Assembly: GCA_947628675.1 (NCBI GenBank)
Contig: CANRAR010000005.1
Location: 48,637-112,636 of the forward strand
DNA length: 64,000 bases
DNA from: an uncultured Clostridia bacterium
GTDB taxonomy: Bacteria; Bacillota; Clostridia; Christensenellales; Borkfalkiaceae
Direction of reading: 5' to 3'
Positions 36,514 through 45,543 of this stretch are shown piece after piece. Each line of letters opens with the position of its first letter. Position 1 is the stretch's first letter. Below the pieces are notes generated by a model. The model was not told where the DNA came from. It saw nothing but the letters and a program-made list of their open reading frames with translations, and did not search any database. Position numbers and translations under genes: made by a program.

Positions 36514-36807
36514 TCAATTGGCCGAGACCTCTTTGAGCGTCTTGGAAAACGTTTCCGTCTTCTGGTCGATGAGCATCTTGGCGGCGGGCTGCACCTCGTA
36601 GTACCCGCGGGAGAGCATCTGCTCGAACACGGCAAACTGCGTATCGGCGCTCGACGTGTAATTTTTCAGAATTTCCCTGCGGAAGGGGCGGCAACTGCCC
36701 TCGACGAGGGCGGCGGCATAGTAGTTCATGAGCAGTTTTTCGCAGTCCAAGAGGTCTTGGAGGGCGTCCTTTTCGTTCAGCATCACGTCTTTTTTGCTCT
36801 GTTTCAT
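36514..36807 (-). CDS. CotF-family spore coat-like protein
   Basis: This 97-residue helical protein matches the CotF pattern: LNEKDALQDLLDCEKLLMNYYAAALVEG, then a second helix pair with QFAVFEQMLSRGYYEVQPA. CotF-like proteins are ferritin-like helical bundles of the spore coat of Bacillus and Clostridia. It overlaps the upstream partner by four bases (ATGA). The pair suggests that the organism forms spores or comes from a spore-forming ancestor. Confidence 0.88.
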   Translation of the reverse strand: MKQSKKDVMLNEKDALQDLLDCEKLLMNYYAAALVEGSCRPFRREILKNYTSSADTQFAVFEQMLSRGYYEVQPAAKMLIDQKTETFSKTLKEVSAN

Positions 36808-37001
36808 TTCTTCCCTCCGTTCAGCATGGTAAAGAGCGCGGAAAAGCGCTCGGCGTGGGCGGCGGCGATGCGACCCATCTCCTCGGCAAGTGCGACGTCC
36901 GTCAGCGTGTTGGCGTAGATGCGCGCCTTTTTACACGCCATTTCCTCTCCCGTGAGAATGTGGCTCAAAACATCCAGATCTTTGGCAGTCAAATTGGTCA
37001 T
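36804..37001 (-). CDS. Small CotF-like coat protein partner
   Basis: This 65-residue protein has two helices with LSHILTGEEMACKKARIYANTL and AAAHAERFSALFTMLN. The spacing of EE and HxxxF in the two helices resembles short coat proteins encoded beside CotF homologues. The ATG at 37001 has GGGAGG upstream. It is co-translated with the 97-residue gene. Confidence 0.8.
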   Translation of the reverse strand: MTNLTAKDLDVLSHILTGEEMACKKARIYANTLTDVALAEEMGRIAAAHAERFSALFTMLNGGKK

Positions 37002-37053
37002 AAAAAAACCTCCCGCGTCAATTATGGACAGGGGAGGCGGATTTTATTCGCGC

Positions 37054-37680
37054 TTATCCGTGCTCTTTGCGGAATTTGCACCACGCGGCGAGGGCGCACA
37101 CCGCGCAGGCGGGCTTTTGGGAATGACATACCCGCCGCCCGTGATAGATCAAATAGTGGTGCGCCTTCGACCACTCCTTTTGGGGAAGGGCGCGCATCAG
37201 CCCCTCCTCCACCTCCTCGGGCGTCTTGCCCTCGGCGAGCCCCAAGCGGTTGGAGACGCGGAAGACGTGGGTATCCACGGCGATGGCATCGCCGCCGAAC
37301 GCCACGGAATAGACGACGTTCGCCGTCTTTCGCCCCACGCCCGCGAGGGTGCGCAAATTTTCGAGGGTGGAAGGCACCTCGCCGCCGAACTTTTCGAGAA
37401 TGTCGCGCGAGGCGGAGAGAATGTGCGCCGCCTTGGTGCGGTAGAACCCGCAGGAGTAAATGTATTTTTCCAATTCTTCCTGCGAAAGGGTCACCATCGC
37501 GGCGGGGGTACTGTATTCGCGGAATAAAACTTCCGTCACCTTGTTCACGCGCTCGTCGGTGCACTGCGCCGATAAAATGACGGCGACGAGCAGTTCGTAC
37601 GCGCTCGCAAAGTGCAGGGCGGGGCGGGCGTCGGGATAGAGGGAGGCGAGCGTCTCCAAAATTTTCTCATTGGTATCCAT
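37054..37680 (-). CDS. nth: Endonuclease III (DNA glycosylase/AP lyase)
   Basis: This 208-residue enzyme removes oxidised pyrimidines. The helix-hairpin-helix LAGVGRKTANVV carries the region of the catalytic Lys-Asp pair, and the Asp is in VDTHVFR. The catalytic Lys precedes in SAQCTDERVNKVT. The C-terminal [4Fe-4S] loop is complete (C-x6-C-x2-C-x5-C, from VCHSQKPACAVC). The start at 37680 is six bases after a TATAAT box, so the mRNA appears leaderless; a TTG two codons upstream would lie even closer to the -10. Confidence 0.94.
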   Translation of the reverse strand: MDTNEKILETLASLYPDARPALHFASAYELLVAVILSAQCTDERVNKVTEVLFREYSTPAAMVTLSQEELEKYIYSCGFYRTKAAHILSASRDILEKFGGEVPSTLENLRTLAGVGRKTANVVYSVAFGGDAIAVDTHVFRVSNRLGLAEGKTPEEVEEGLMRALPQKEWSKAHHYLIYHGRRVCHSQKPACAVCALAAWCKFRKEHG

Positions 37681-37686
37681 GCCCAA

Positions 37687-37715
37687 ATTATAGCGCGCTT
37701 TTTTGGAAAAAGCAA
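37687..37715 (-). promoter_or_regulatory. Promoter of nth, leaderless configuration
   Basis: The minus strand reads TTGCTT (37715-37710), a 17-bp spacer and TATAAT (37692-37687). Only six bases separate the -10 box from the ATG at 37680. Confidence 0.78.
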
Positions 37716-37719
37716 GCCT

Positions 37720-37962
37720 TTACCGAAAGACGTAGGCGCCGCCGACCTTCTTCATGATGCCCGAAAAGGAGGAATAGGTGCGCCCGTTCAAAAGGGAAAG
37801 TACGCGCGGCAAAAAGTTCTCCTCGAATTTTACCGAGATGCCGCACCCCACCCCCGCCTCCTTGGGCGTGGAGACGGCCTGCGCGGGAACGCCCTCCGCC
37901 CGCAAGCGCGAAACACAGTCGAGCGTCTGCGCGCGCGACCGAAAAACCGCCAACATCGTCAT
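37720..37962 (-). CDS. DUF3343 family protein (putative Se/S carrier)
   Basis: This 80-residue protein has the DUF3343 plan: a first strand LAVFRSRAQTLDC, then PAQAVSTPKEAGVGCGISVKF with a conserved Cys. The C-terminal part reads SGIMKKVGGAYVFR. The family resembles TusA/YedF-like persulfide or selenide carriers. It is divergent from a class V aminotransferase of the cysteine-desulfurase type, which would deliver the sulfur or selenium. The shared 52-base intergenic region suggests joint regulation. Confidence 0.85.
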   Translation of the reverse strand: MTMLAVFRSRAQTLDCVSRLRAEGVPAQAVSTPKEAGVGCGISVKFEENFLPRVLSLLNGRTYSSFSGIMKKVGGAYVFR

Positions 37963-38014
37963 GATATTTTTCCTGCCTTCGTATAATAGGATATTCCATG
38001 AGAGGGGGCAACCT

Positions 38015-39142
38015 ATGATCTATCTCGATAACGCCGCGACGGGCGGCTTCAAACCCGCATCGGTGCAAAATGCCGTCTCCGCCGCCCTGAAACTGTGCGC
38101 CAATCCGGGGCGGAGCGGGCATACGCTCTCGCTTGCCCTCGCCGAACGGGTGCTCTCCTGCCGCGCGCTCCTTTCCGACCTCTTCGAGGGCTACGGCTAC
38201 GAGCGCGTCGTCTTCACAAAGAACTGCACCGAGGCGCTCAACATCGCCGTGCTCGGCGTCCTCTGTGAGGGCGACCACGCCGTGTGCACCTGCCTCGAAC
38301 ACAACTCCGTCCTCCGCCCTCTCGAACATCTCAAAGAAAAGGGCGTCATCACCTACGACGTCGCGCCGCTCACCGAGGGGAAACTTCTCCCCGAGACCGT
38401 CGCCGCACTCGTAAAGCCCAATACGCGCGCCGTGTATGTGACCTCCGCCTCCAACGTGACGGGCGAAACGCCGCCGCTTGCCGCCATCCGCGCCCTTCTG
38501 CCCGAACACGTCCTTCTCATCGTGGACGGCGCGCAGGGAGCGGGGCACATCCCCCTCTCCATGAAGGGCATGGGCATCGACGCGCTCGCCGTTGCGGGGC
38601 ACAAGGGGATGTACGCCATGCAGGGCGCGGCGGCGTTGCTCTTTTCCGAGCGCCTCTCCCCCGCGCCCGTCTTATTCGGCGGGACGGGGAGCGAAAGTTT
38701 CGACCTCGGGATGCCGAAGTTCTACCCCGACCGCTTGGAGAGCGGCACCCTCTCCTATCCCGCCATCGCTTCGCTCTTCGAGGGGGCGCTCTTCGTGCGC
38801 GCGCACCGCGAAGCCCACGCGGCGCAACTTACTCGCCTCACCGCGGCGCTCTCGGAAAAACTCAAAGAATTTCCCGAGATCCGCCCCTACTTTGCGCCCA
38901 ATCCCTGCGGCATCGCCTCGTTTGCCTTTGAACGTCTGCAATCGGAGGAAGTGGCGCAAGCGCTCGACCGCCTCGGTATCGCCGTCCGCGGGGGGCTCCA
39001 CTGCGCGCCGCTCGTGCACAAAGCGCTCGGCACCTTCCCCGACGGGCTCGTGCGCGTCTCCTTTTCCCCGTTTCAGGGGATGCGGGAAGTCAATGCGCTC
39101 GTCGCGGCGCTCCGCCGTATCCGCCTCTCTACATCCTTTTGA
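38015..39142 (+). CDS. Class V aminotransferase, cysteine desulfurase family
   Basis: This 375-residue PLP enzyme probably removes sulfur or selenium from cysteine or selenocysteine. YLDNAATGGFKP is the standard N-terminus. The His of LEHNSVLRP stacks on PLP, the Asp is in VDGAQGAGH, and the PLP lysine is in VAGHKGMYAMQG. The Cys of GGLHCAPLVHK is probably the persulfide-forming residue. The sequence fits the EF2568-type group found beside DUF3343 genes in selenium-dependent enzyme clusters. The ATG at 38015 has GAGGGGG upstream and a TATAAT at 37982-37987; upstream in-frame codons run through the promoter. Confidence 0.9.
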   Translation: MIYLDNAATGGFKPASVQNAVSAALKLCANPGRSGHTLSLALAERVLSCRALLSDLFEGYGYERVVFTKNCTEALNIAVLGVLCEGDHAVCTCLEHNSVLRPLEHLKEKGVITYDVAPLTEGKLLPETVAALVKPNTRAVYVTSASNVTGETPPLAAIRALLPEHVLLIVDGAQGAGHIPLSMKGMGIDALAVAGHKGMYAMQGAAALLFSERLSPAPVLFGGTGSESFDLGMPKFYPDRLESGTLSYPAIASLFEGALFVRAHREAHAAQLTRLTAALSEKLKEFPEIRPYFAPNPCGIASFAFERLQSEEVAQALDRLGIAVRGGLHCAPLVHKALGTFPDGLVRVSFSPFQGMREVNALVAALRRIRLSTSF

Positions 39143-39392
39143 GTTCCTCGACGAGTTTTTTCAGCCGTTTTTTCTTTGCGCCGTCGAGCATGGAGGAAAA
39201 GCGGGCGTAAAATTCATCGATCTGCTCGTTGGTGAGCGTCCCGTTCCGCTTCCCCTCCACCGCGCGCGCGTAGATGGCGCGCAAAATTTCGTTTTCCCCC
39301 TTGCCTGCATACTGCGCGGCAACGGCGTTCGCCTCGTCCATCCACGCCTGCGTATCCTTGGGCTCATTTTCGTAACTTGCGAAATCTCTCAT
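39129..39392 (-). CDS. Small helical protein of 87 residues, unknown
   Basis: The protein is mostly helical, with QAWMDEANAVAAQYAGK, EILRAIYARAVEG and the basic end AKKKRLKKLVEELKRM. The ATG at 39392 has AGAGGTG upstream; the ATG at 39410 overlaps that site. Its end overlaps the desulfurase end by 14 bases, tail to tail. The helical content resembles small clostridial proteins of unknown role. Confidence 0.65.
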   Translation of the reverse strand: MRDFASYENEPKDTQAWMDEANAVAAQYAGKGENEILRAIYARAVEGKRNGTLTNEQIDEFYARFSSMLDGAKKKRLKKLVEELKRM

Positions 39393-39455
39393 AGACACCT
39401 CTCTTCCCATTCTATGAAAGGCACGGCTTTTGTGTTCGCCGCATACGATAGCGGT

Positions 39456-39740
39456 ATGGAAACGCTCATCTTGCTGTTCCTACTCATTTCGCTCGACAAA
39501 GACCCCGCCTTAAAGGATAGCCTCCGCAACTTTCTCGGCTTCTATAGGGAGAACCGCGAACTCATCTCGGCTGTCCTCAAAACCTCGCCCGAAGGGCTCG
39601 CCGCGGAGCCCGGCGGAGCGCCCTCTATGCAGTCCGCTAAGCAGCCTTCCGCCCCGCCCGCGGCAGAAAAAAAGAGCCGCCCCGAACAGGACGGCTCGCT
39701 GCGCATTCTCGAAGAATACTTAAAACGCTGTGAGTTTTAG
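39456..39740 (+). CDS. Small membrane-anchored protein, unknown
   Basis: The frame starts METLILLFLLISLDKDPAL, a short hydrophobic anchor, and continues with an amphipathic helix LRNFLGFYRENRELISAVL. A Pro/Ala-rich linker and a final helix LRILEEYLKRCEF complete its 94 residues. Neither this ATG nor an in-frame ATG at 39414 has a good ribosome site. I prefer 39456 because it starts the hydrophobic anchor directly and leaves room for divergent promoters. The last four bases overlap the convergent protease gene. The function is unknown. Confidence 0.6.
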   Translation: METLILLFLLISLDKDPALKDSLRNFLGFYRENRELISAVLKTSPEGLAAEPGGAPSMQSAKQPSAPPAAEKKSRPEQDGSLRILEEYLKRCEF

Positions 39741-41053
39741 GCAAGATTTGCAAAAACTTTCTCCAAAAATGTATCCGTCACGCCCGGCAAGAGAGGCGCG
39801 GAGACGGGCACTGCGCCGTCCCCCTCCGTGATGCCCGTGCCGTGGATGAACTTGCCGTTCGGCCAATAGATATCGGCGACGGTCAGCCGCATTGCGTTGC
39901 CGTCGGGCGCGGTGAAGCGGGACTGCATCACGCCCTTTCCGTACGTCTTCGCCGTGCCAGTCCCCTTGCGGAGGTAGATGTCGCCGTACCCGCAGGTGCC
40001 GTAGGAGATGAGCGCGCCGATGAGCGCCTCGGAAGCGGAGGCGGAATTTTCGTCGGCGAGCACACGGATCTTTGCGTCGCTCCCGAAATATTCGGAAAAA
40101 TCATTGCCGCCCGCGCAGTAGTTCTCCACCCGTCCGCTCCGGTAGCGCGCCTGTGCGACGACGGGGTTCTTCCCCTCGGCGTTGCGCAGAAGAAAGGTGC
40201 ACATTTCGCAGAGGATGGAGAGATACCCCCCGCCGTTGCCGCGCAGGTCGAGCACGAGGTGCTTTCTGCCGCGCTCCTTCATGAGAGCGAGGCAGGCTTC
40301 GAACTCCCCGGCGGCGCGCCCCTCGAACCGGTCGAGCGCGATGTAGGCGGTATCCGCGGGCATAGCCGCAAAGCCCTCCCCCGTCTCGGTGAGCGCGGGC
40401 TCCTCGCCGCGGAAACAGAACGCCGCCCCGCTATCCGCATAGCGGCAGTATGCGGCGCGGTAGTTCGAACGGTGTACGGCGCAAGCGCGGGCGTCGCTTC
40501 CGTCCGCCTCGTAGCCGCAGGCAAGCGTCACGCTCTCCCGCCCGCCGAGGTAGGAGGCCGCGGAGGAACTGCTCTCCGCCTTCGCGCCGTCCAAAGTGTG
40601 CACATACATCCCCTTTTTGAGCCCCGCGAGGTCGGCGGGGGAATTTTGCGTGATACGGGAGATGCGCACCGCGCCGCCTTCCGCCGTGAACGAGACGCCG
40701 AACCCCTCGTTGTTGCCCTGACTGCTATTTATCAGCGTCTCGAGTTCCTCGGGCGTGTAGTGGGTACAGAACTTATCGAGTTCCAGAGCGTCGTACAGGC
40801 GGTCGAAGAGTTCGTCGCGCGAAACTTCGTCGTGGTAATTCTCCTCCACCGCATCGATCATCCAGAGGAGGCTCCGCTCCTGCGCATCCGTCTCCCCGCG
40901 CCCCACGGTGAGCCCCACAAAGAAGGCCGCGACGAGAAAAAGAAGGGCGACGATGATAGAAATCGCGCCCACGATGCGTCTCTTCCTCTGTGATTTTTTC
41001 GTAAAACCGACAGCGTTTTCGCTTTTTTGCACTTCCAACTCCTCTTTTTCCAT
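39737..41053 (-). CDS. S41-family membrane-anchored C-terminal processing protease
   Basis: This 438-residue protein has one N-terminal membrane helix (about 28-50), a helical domain, a PDZ domain (about 115-175 with LAGLKKGMYVHTLDG) and the S41 catalytic core. The nucleophile is the Ser in ENSASASEAL and the general-base Lys is in TYGKGVMQS. VLDLRGNGGGYLSILCEM is the conserved central strand. It should cleave extracytoplasmic proteins or peptidoglycan-associated partners. It starts ten bases after a CdaR/PucR-type regulator with AGAGGAG upstream, so the two are co-transcribed. Confidence 0.9.
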   Translation of the reverse strand: MEKEELEVQKSENAVGFTKKSQRKRRIVGAISIIVALLFLVAAFFVGLTVGRGETDAQERSLLWMIDAVEENYHDEVSRDELFDRLYDALELDKFCTHYTPEELETLINSSQGNNEGFGVSFTAEGGAVRISRITQNSPADLAGLKKGMYVHTLDGAKAESSSSAASYLGGRESVTLACGYEADGSDARACAVHRSNYRAAYCRYADSGAAFCFRGEEPALTETGEGFAAMPADTAYIALDRFEGRAAGEFEACLALMKERGRKHLVLDLRGNGGGYLSILCEMCTFLLRNAEGKNPVVAQARYRSGRVENYCAGGNDFSEYFGSDAKIRVLADENSASASEALIGALISYGTCGYGDIYLRKGTGTAKTYGKGVMQSRFTAPDGNAMRLTVADIYWPNGKFIHGTGITEGDGAVPVSAPLLPGVTDTFLEKVFANLA

Positions 41054-41063
41054 TCTGACTCCT

Positions 41064-42020
41064 CTACGATTGGGATAATTTATATAGGATGGTGATCACG
41101 CGGAAGGTGACCGCATCGGAAAACTTCCGGATGTTGAGCCCCGTCAGCCGCTCTATTTTATCGAGGCGGTACATGAGCGTGTTGCGGTGCATATAGAGGT
41201 TGCGGCTCGTCTCGGAGATGTTGAGGCTGCTCTCCAAAAATTCCTCCGCCGTCGCCGCCATATCCGCATCCTCGAGGATCTCCGCCGCCCCCTCGATGCG
41301 GAACTGTTCCATATAATCGGTAAGTTTGGCGCGGGGCACGTCCTCGAGAAGGCGCACGAGGAGATATTCGCGGTAGGAATGCACTTCCCCCTGCGCGTGG
41401 AAGATGCCGCTCATGCGCACGGCAGTCGCCGCCTGGTGGTAGGAGAGGGAGATCTCGGAGAACGAGCGCACTTCGCACCCGATGCCCACGCTCGCGCGGA
41501 TGCCCGTCTCCTCATAGAGGGATTGGGAGAGGAACTGCCCGAACTCGTAGGCGGACTGCCCCTCCTCGGAAAAGTGCACGACGGCGATGCGCATACCGTC
41601 CATCACGACGCTCATATCCCGCCCGTCGAGGCAGCCCTCGATGTGCCCCGCCGCCTCGGGCATCCGCCTGTCGGGCACGACGTCGAGCGCGAAGCACACG
41701 CCGTCCGCGCAGTTGTGTTTGGTGAGGAAGCGGAAGGCGTTCCAATCTCCCCCCTCGCCGAGCAAAATATTCTTGAGTTCGTCCTTCCTGTCCGCCGCGG
41801 GGTGCCGCTGCTCCGCGCCCGAGATAAGATAGTTCACGAGCCGCGCTTCCCGCTCCGCCGAAGCCCCCGTGCCCGCGATCCACGCGGAAATTTCCCTGCC
41901 GCAATAGCGGAGGGAGAAGGGCGTTTCCTCCCCGCCTTGGGGGGAAAGACGCACCTCCGCACCCGTCTTTTCGCGGATGTCCTGCAAGAGTTGTTTCAGT
42001 TCGGAATTCACATCGTTCAT
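41064..42020 (-). CDS. CdaR/PucR-type transcriptional regulator
   Basis: This 318-residue protein ends with a PucR-family HTH (about 255-318): LNISETSRNLYMHRNTLMYRLDKIERLTG. The middle part (about 110-240) has the GGDEF-like fold of this class, with ASVGIGCEVRSF. The N-terminal 100 residues may be a sensory domain. Its ligand is unknown. Its position directly before the S41 protease suggests that it controls its own operon. Confidence 0.85.
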   Translation of the reverse strand: MNDVNSELKQLLQDIREKTGAEVRLSPQGGEETPFSLRYCGREISAWIAGTGASAEREARLVNYLISGAEQRHPAADRKDELKNILLGEGGDWNAFRFLTKHNCADGVCFALDVVPDRRMPEAAGHIEGCLDGRDMSVVMDGMRIAVVHFSEEGQSAYEFGQFLSQSLYEETGIRASVGIGCEVRSFSEISLSYHQAATAVRMSGIFHAQGEVHSYREYLLVRLLEDVPRAKLTDYMEQFRIEGAAEILEDADMAATAEEFLESSLNISETSRNLYMHRNTLMYRLDKIERLTGLNIRKFSDAVTFRVITILYKLSQS

Positions 42021-42074
42021 CTGACGCTCTCCCGGCGTTCATCGTGCTGATTTTTCCGCCTTAAACGTAAAACG

Positions 42075-42103
42075 ATTATACCATGTCCGCGATAAAATAG
42101 CAA
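42075..42103 (-). promoter_or_regulatory. Promoter of the regulator-protease operon
   Basis: The minus strand reads TTGCTA (42103-42098), a 17-bp spacer and TATAAT (42080-42075). Confidence 0.75.
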
Positions 42104-42245
42104 GAGATTTCGTTTGCTTCTTCCGTGCAAGTTGCCTTTTGTGTCAAAAACAGCCCGTATTTTCGCCGATTTTCACAAAGTGCAATGCCCGCTTCGGAGA
42201 AATTGCACAAAATTTGCGGAATTTTTGTTTTTTTTGAAGAGTATG

Positions 42246-42274
42246 TTGACACAAAAATCAAAGGATGCTATAAT
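42246..42274 (+). promoter_or_regulatory. Consensus promoter of the Pro/Glu-rich membrane gene
   Basis: TTGACA (42246-42251), a 17-bp spacer and TATAAT (42269-42274). AGGAG precedes the ATG. Confidence 0.9.
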
Positions 42275-42324
42275 AAGTTTGTTCGGAAAAATATTTTCTT
42301 CCCAAATCACAGGAGTTTATCGAT

Positions 42325-44367
42325 ATGGATCAAAATCAAAACGAAAATCAATGGGATGAAGAGTACGATTACGACGCACCCGCGGACATGGTGCCCGCCG
42401 ATGCGCCCGAGGAAGTACACGAAGGAGGGTACGAAGAGGTCGTCCACCCCGCGGGATGGCGCGTCCTTTCCGTCATCTTCCTGCTGCTCGGCATAGGCGG
42501 GCTCTTCCTCGGAATGCTCTCCCAAGTCCTCGATCTCTTCATGCCCGTTGAAATGTTTTTCACGATCGACGGCTTCGCGGGGCTCGAGGGTTCCCTCTTC
42601 AACTACGTGGTCGCCTATGTACAAAACTTGATGAACAGCTTCTCGAGTTTTCTTGAGGGCGGCATACCGGGCATCTTGGGCAAAGTCGCAGAACTCTTGC
42701 TCGTCGCAGGGCTCGCCGTGGCGATCCTCCTCTCCGCCGTCATGTTCATCCTCTCGCTCGCCTCCAAGAAGCGCGCAAGAACGGCGGCGCTCGTCTCGGG
42801 CGTCGGCGTGTTCCTCGCCTACGCGGGGCTGTTCCTGTGGAGTTTCTTCACGCAGAGCCAAACCGCGTCGGGGCTCTCCGCCGAGGTCTGCGATCTCCCC
42901 ACCGGCATCATCGCGGCGGTCACCCTCGTGGCGCTGTGCATCAGCGTCATCGCTTCGGATAGGTGGAACTTCTTCAACGTCATCATGCTGATCGTTCCGC
43001 TTGCCGCCGCCTTCCTCATGTGCATCCCGGGAACGGCGACGATCGAGATCGCCACGACGGACATCTTCGCCATGGGCGAAAATGCCTTCAAGAACATCGG
43101 CACATTCATCTTCATGGTCGTCATCGCGTTCAACCTCGTCGTCTCGGCGATCCGCATCGCCGCGTGGAGGCGCTACCCCTTCGACTGCGTCCGCTTCGGC
43201 CTCATGCTCGTCGGCGCGGGGCTCACGGTAGCCGCCTTTGCCATGAGCGACGTCAACGCCATCTTCGGCGGCACACAACTCTACTGCACCATCGGCTGGC
43301 TCGTGCTCACCGTGCTTGGGTTTGTCCTCGCCGTCGTCGCCACCGTCCTCGCCAAGAAGCGCGACAAGGCATACGCGAAACAATATAATGAAGAGTACGA
43401 AGAGACGTACAGCGAGAACTATGAGGACGAAGAAGAGCCCGTAGCCGAGCCCGAAGAGGAGCCCGCCGCCGAGGGGGAGCCCGAGGCCGAGCCCGAAGAA
43501 GAGCAGCCCGAAGAGGAGCCCGTGGCGGAAGAGAACGCCGAAACGGAGGGCGAAGGCGAAATCCCGCCCGAGGGCGAGGTCGTGGAAGACGGCGAGCCCA
43601 TCTCCGAAATGGAGGGCGAGGGCGAACCCGAACCCGAGGAAGAGCCCGAGGCAGAGGCGGAAGAAGCCGCCGAAGAAATCGAAGCCGAGCCCGAAGCGGA
43701 GCCCGAGCCCGAACCCGAGCCCGATATGCCCGTCCTCGTGCTCGATTACGAGTCCACGCTGGAACCTCAGCCCGAGCCCGAACCCGAGCCCGAGCCTCAG
43801 CCCGAACCCGAACCCGAGCCTCAGCCTCAGCCCGAACCTCAGCCTCAGCCCGAACCTGCACCCGAGCCCGCGCCCGCACCTCAGCCCGAGCCCGTCAAGG
43901 CAGAGGCACCCATCAGCGAATTCGAGCGCAGAATGGCGGCGCTTGCGCGCGGCGAACAGCCCGAACCCTACGTGCCGCACTACTTTCACCAGCCGCAGCC
44001 GCAACCCCAGCCGCAACCCCAGCCGCAGCCGCAACCGCCCATGCCGCCGCAGTATATGTATCCGCCCATGCCGCCGCGCGCATCCATCCCGATGCAACAG
44101 CGCATGACGGGCTTCGCCTATCCCGACATCAACCAATACACCTACGATCCCTTCATCAACAGCCTCACGCCGCAGGAGAAGAACGAGTTCGGCGATCTCT
44201 TCATCGCCTGCAAGGGCGGCAAGTTCGAGGGTCTGCCCATCTACGTGATCGGCGGGAACAACGAGGCGTTCTTCCGCAAGGTGTTCATCTATCTCGGCAA
44301 ATTCCGCAAGGATATTTCGGCGGAACTCCTCGATAAGTTGTACCTCTTCGTGAGCAGGATCGGCTGA
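42325..44367 (+). CDS. Membrane protein with long Glu/Pro and Gln/Pro repeat linker and conserved C-terminal domain
   Basis: This 680-residue protein has an acidic N-terminus (1-40), about eight membrane helices (about 45-345) and a long low-complexity linker (about 360-600). The linker starts Glu-rich ([12 protein letters not shown]), becomes EPEPEPEP and then alternates QPEP and QPQP. The last 75 residues form a compact helical domain ([20 protein letters not shown]..., [16 protein letters not shown]) seen at the end of other clostridial proteins. The linker could span the cell wall if the C-terminus is outside, or tether a cytoplasmic domain. Its function is unknown. Confidence 0.8.
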   Translation: MDQNQNENQWDEEYDYDAPADMVPADAPEEVHEGGYEEVVHPAGWRVLSVIFLLLGIGGLFLGMLSQVLDLFMPVEMFFTIDGFAGLEGSLFNYVVAYVQNLMNSFSSFLEGGIPGILGKVAELLLVAGLAVAILLSAVMFILSLASKKRARTAALVSGVGVFLAYAGLFLWSFFTQSQTASGLSAEVCDLPTGIIAAVTLVALCISVIASDRWNFFNVIMLIVPLAAAFLMCIPGTATIEIATTDIFAMGENAFKNIGTFIFMVVIAFNLVVSAIRIAAWRRYPFDCVRFGLMLVGAGLTVAAFAMSDVNAIFGGTQLYCTIGWLVLTVLGFVLAVVATVLAKKRDKAYAKQYNEEYEETYSENYEDEEEPVAEPEEEPAAEGEPEAEPEEEQPEEEPVAEENAETEGEGEIPPEGEVVEDGEPISEMEGEGEPEPEEEPEAEAEEAAEEIEAEPEAEPEPEPEPDMPVLVLDYESTLEPQPEPEPEPEPQPEPEPEPQPQPEPQPQPEPAPEPAPAPQPEPVKAEAPISEFERRMAALARGEQPEPYVPHYFHQPQPQPQPQPQPQPQPPMPPQYMYPPMPPRASIPMQQRMTGFAYPDINQYTYDPFINSLTPQEKNEFGDLFIACKGGKFEGLPIYVIGGNNEAFFRKVFIYLGKFRKDISAELLDKLYLFVSRIG

Positions 44368-44420
44368 CAGCCATAAAAATTACGCCCGCCTTCCCGATAT
44401 GAAGCCGAGCGGATAGAAAG

Positions 44421-44452
44421 AAGCGGGAGCGCACTTACGCCCCCGCTTTTTC
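44421..44452. terminator. Terminator between the Pro/Glu-rich gene and the sigma-factor module
   Basis: AAGCGGG and CCCGCTT form the stem, followed by a T run on the plus strand. It may also serve the converging sigma operon. Confidence 0.65.
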
Positions 44453-44461
44453 ATTGAATTG

Positions 44462-44821
44462 TTATTGAATTGTGAGGATGACGATCGTCCCCTCGCTCTC
44501 GCTGTACGTGCGCCGCGCGGAGAGCGCATCCACGAGGAACAGCCCCCTGCCGTGTTCGGCGTCGGCGTCGGCCATGGCGGCGCGCTCGGGCGGGCAAAAC
44601 GCACATTCCCCGCGCACGGCAATGCGGATGGCGCTCCCTTCCCTTCTCATGTTGAAATAGGCGCGTCCGCCGCCGTAGCGGAGCGCATTGACGAGGAGTT
44701 CGTTCGCCACCACCTTGCTCTCGAATATGATGCCGTCGGGCACGTCGTCCTCCGAGAGCGCGGCGCACATCCGGCGAAGCGCCTCTTTCAGCGCACTGTA
44801 ACTGTCGATCTCGAAATCCAT
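44462..44821 (-). CDS. HATPase-type anti-sigma kinase (RsbW/SpoIIAB-like), apparently competent
   Basis: This 119-residue GHKL-ATPase domain protein keeps the N-box E41-x3-N45 (ANELLVNALRYGG) and the glycine box GRGLFLVD (91-98), so ATP binding is plausible. It is the last gene of rsbV-rsbW-like-sigma-HATPase. The ATG at 44821 overlaps the sigma-factor stop (TGATG). In SigB systems the kinase binds sigma and phosphorylates the RsbV-type antagonist. Here this distal protein, rather than the one before sigma, is the better kinase candidate. Confidence 0.8.
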   Translation of the reverse strand: MDFEIDSYSALKEALRRMCAALSEDDVPDGIIFESKVVANELLVNALRYGGGRAYFNMRREGSAIRIAVRGECAFCPPERAAMADADAEHGRGLFLVDALSARRTYSESEGTIVILTIQ

Positions 44822-45543
44822 CACGCCATGCTCTTCTTCAGATTTTCTTTCAGTTTTTGCAGAACTTTGCGTTCCATGCGGGAGACGTACATCTGCGAGA
44901 CGCCCATGCGCCGCGCCGTCTCCGATTGGGAGAGTTCCTCGCCGAAGCGGAGGCTCACCATCTTGCGCTCGTCCCCCGAGAGGGTCGCAAGCGCCGCCGC
45001 CACCTCGTCGCGCTGTTCGAGTTTCTCGTAGTCGTCGGAGGCGTCGGGGAGAAGGTCGTAAAAACTCCCGCTCTCGTCGTCGCCCGCGGGGCGGTCGAGC
45101 GAGACTACGCCGCCCGCTTCCATGGCACGGATGACCTCCTCCTCGCCCACGCCGAGGCGGGAGGCGATCTCACCCACGGAGGCAGGTTTGCCCGTCTCCG
45201 CGGCAATTTCCTCGGCGGCGCGCCGTGCACCGCTCTTGAGTTCCACCACCTTGCGGGGAAGGTGCACGAGCCGCGCACGGTCGCGGAAGTAGTTCTTGAT
45301 CTCCCCCGCGATGGTGGGCGTAATGTAGGTGGTGAAGCGTACGCCCTTGGTCTCGTCGAAGCGCTCCACGCCCTTGATGAGGGCGAGCGAGGCGATCTGC
45401 AACAGATCGTCGTACTCCACCCCCCTTCCCACGAACTTTTTCGCCAGAATTTCGGCAACGTAAAAGTACCGCTCAACGATCTCGTTGCGCAGGTTCACGT
45501 CCCCCGTTGCCCTGTACTTTGCGAAAAGTTCGGCTTCGTTCAT
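44821..45543 (-). CDS. SigB/SigF/SigG-type RNA polymerase sigma factor
   Basis: This 240-residue sigma-70 family protein has region 2 (RNEIVERYFYVAEILAKKF, DDLLQIASLALIKGVERFD and the -10-reading TTYITPTIAGEIKNYFRD). Region 3 reads SVGEIASRLGVGEEEV, and the region 4 HTH reads LSQSETARRMGVSQMYVSRMERKVL. The size and the RsbV/RsbW-like neighbours point to a stress or sporulation factor of the SigB/F/G branch. It overlaps both flanking genes by one to four bases. A GTTTGA-15-CGGTAT element upstream of the operon could be its own promoter. Confidence 0.9.
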   Translation of the reverse strand: MNEAELFAKYRATGDVNLRNEIVERYFYVAEILAKKFVGRGVEYDDLLQIASLALIKGVERFDETKGVRFTTYITPTIAGEIKNYFRDRARLVHLPRKVVELKSGARRAAEEIAAETGKPASVGEIASRLGVGEEEVIRAMEAGGVVSLDRPAGDDESGSFYDLLPDASDDYEKLEQRDEVAAALATLSGDERKMVSLRFGEELSQSETARRMGVSQMYVSRMERKVLQKLKENLKKSMA

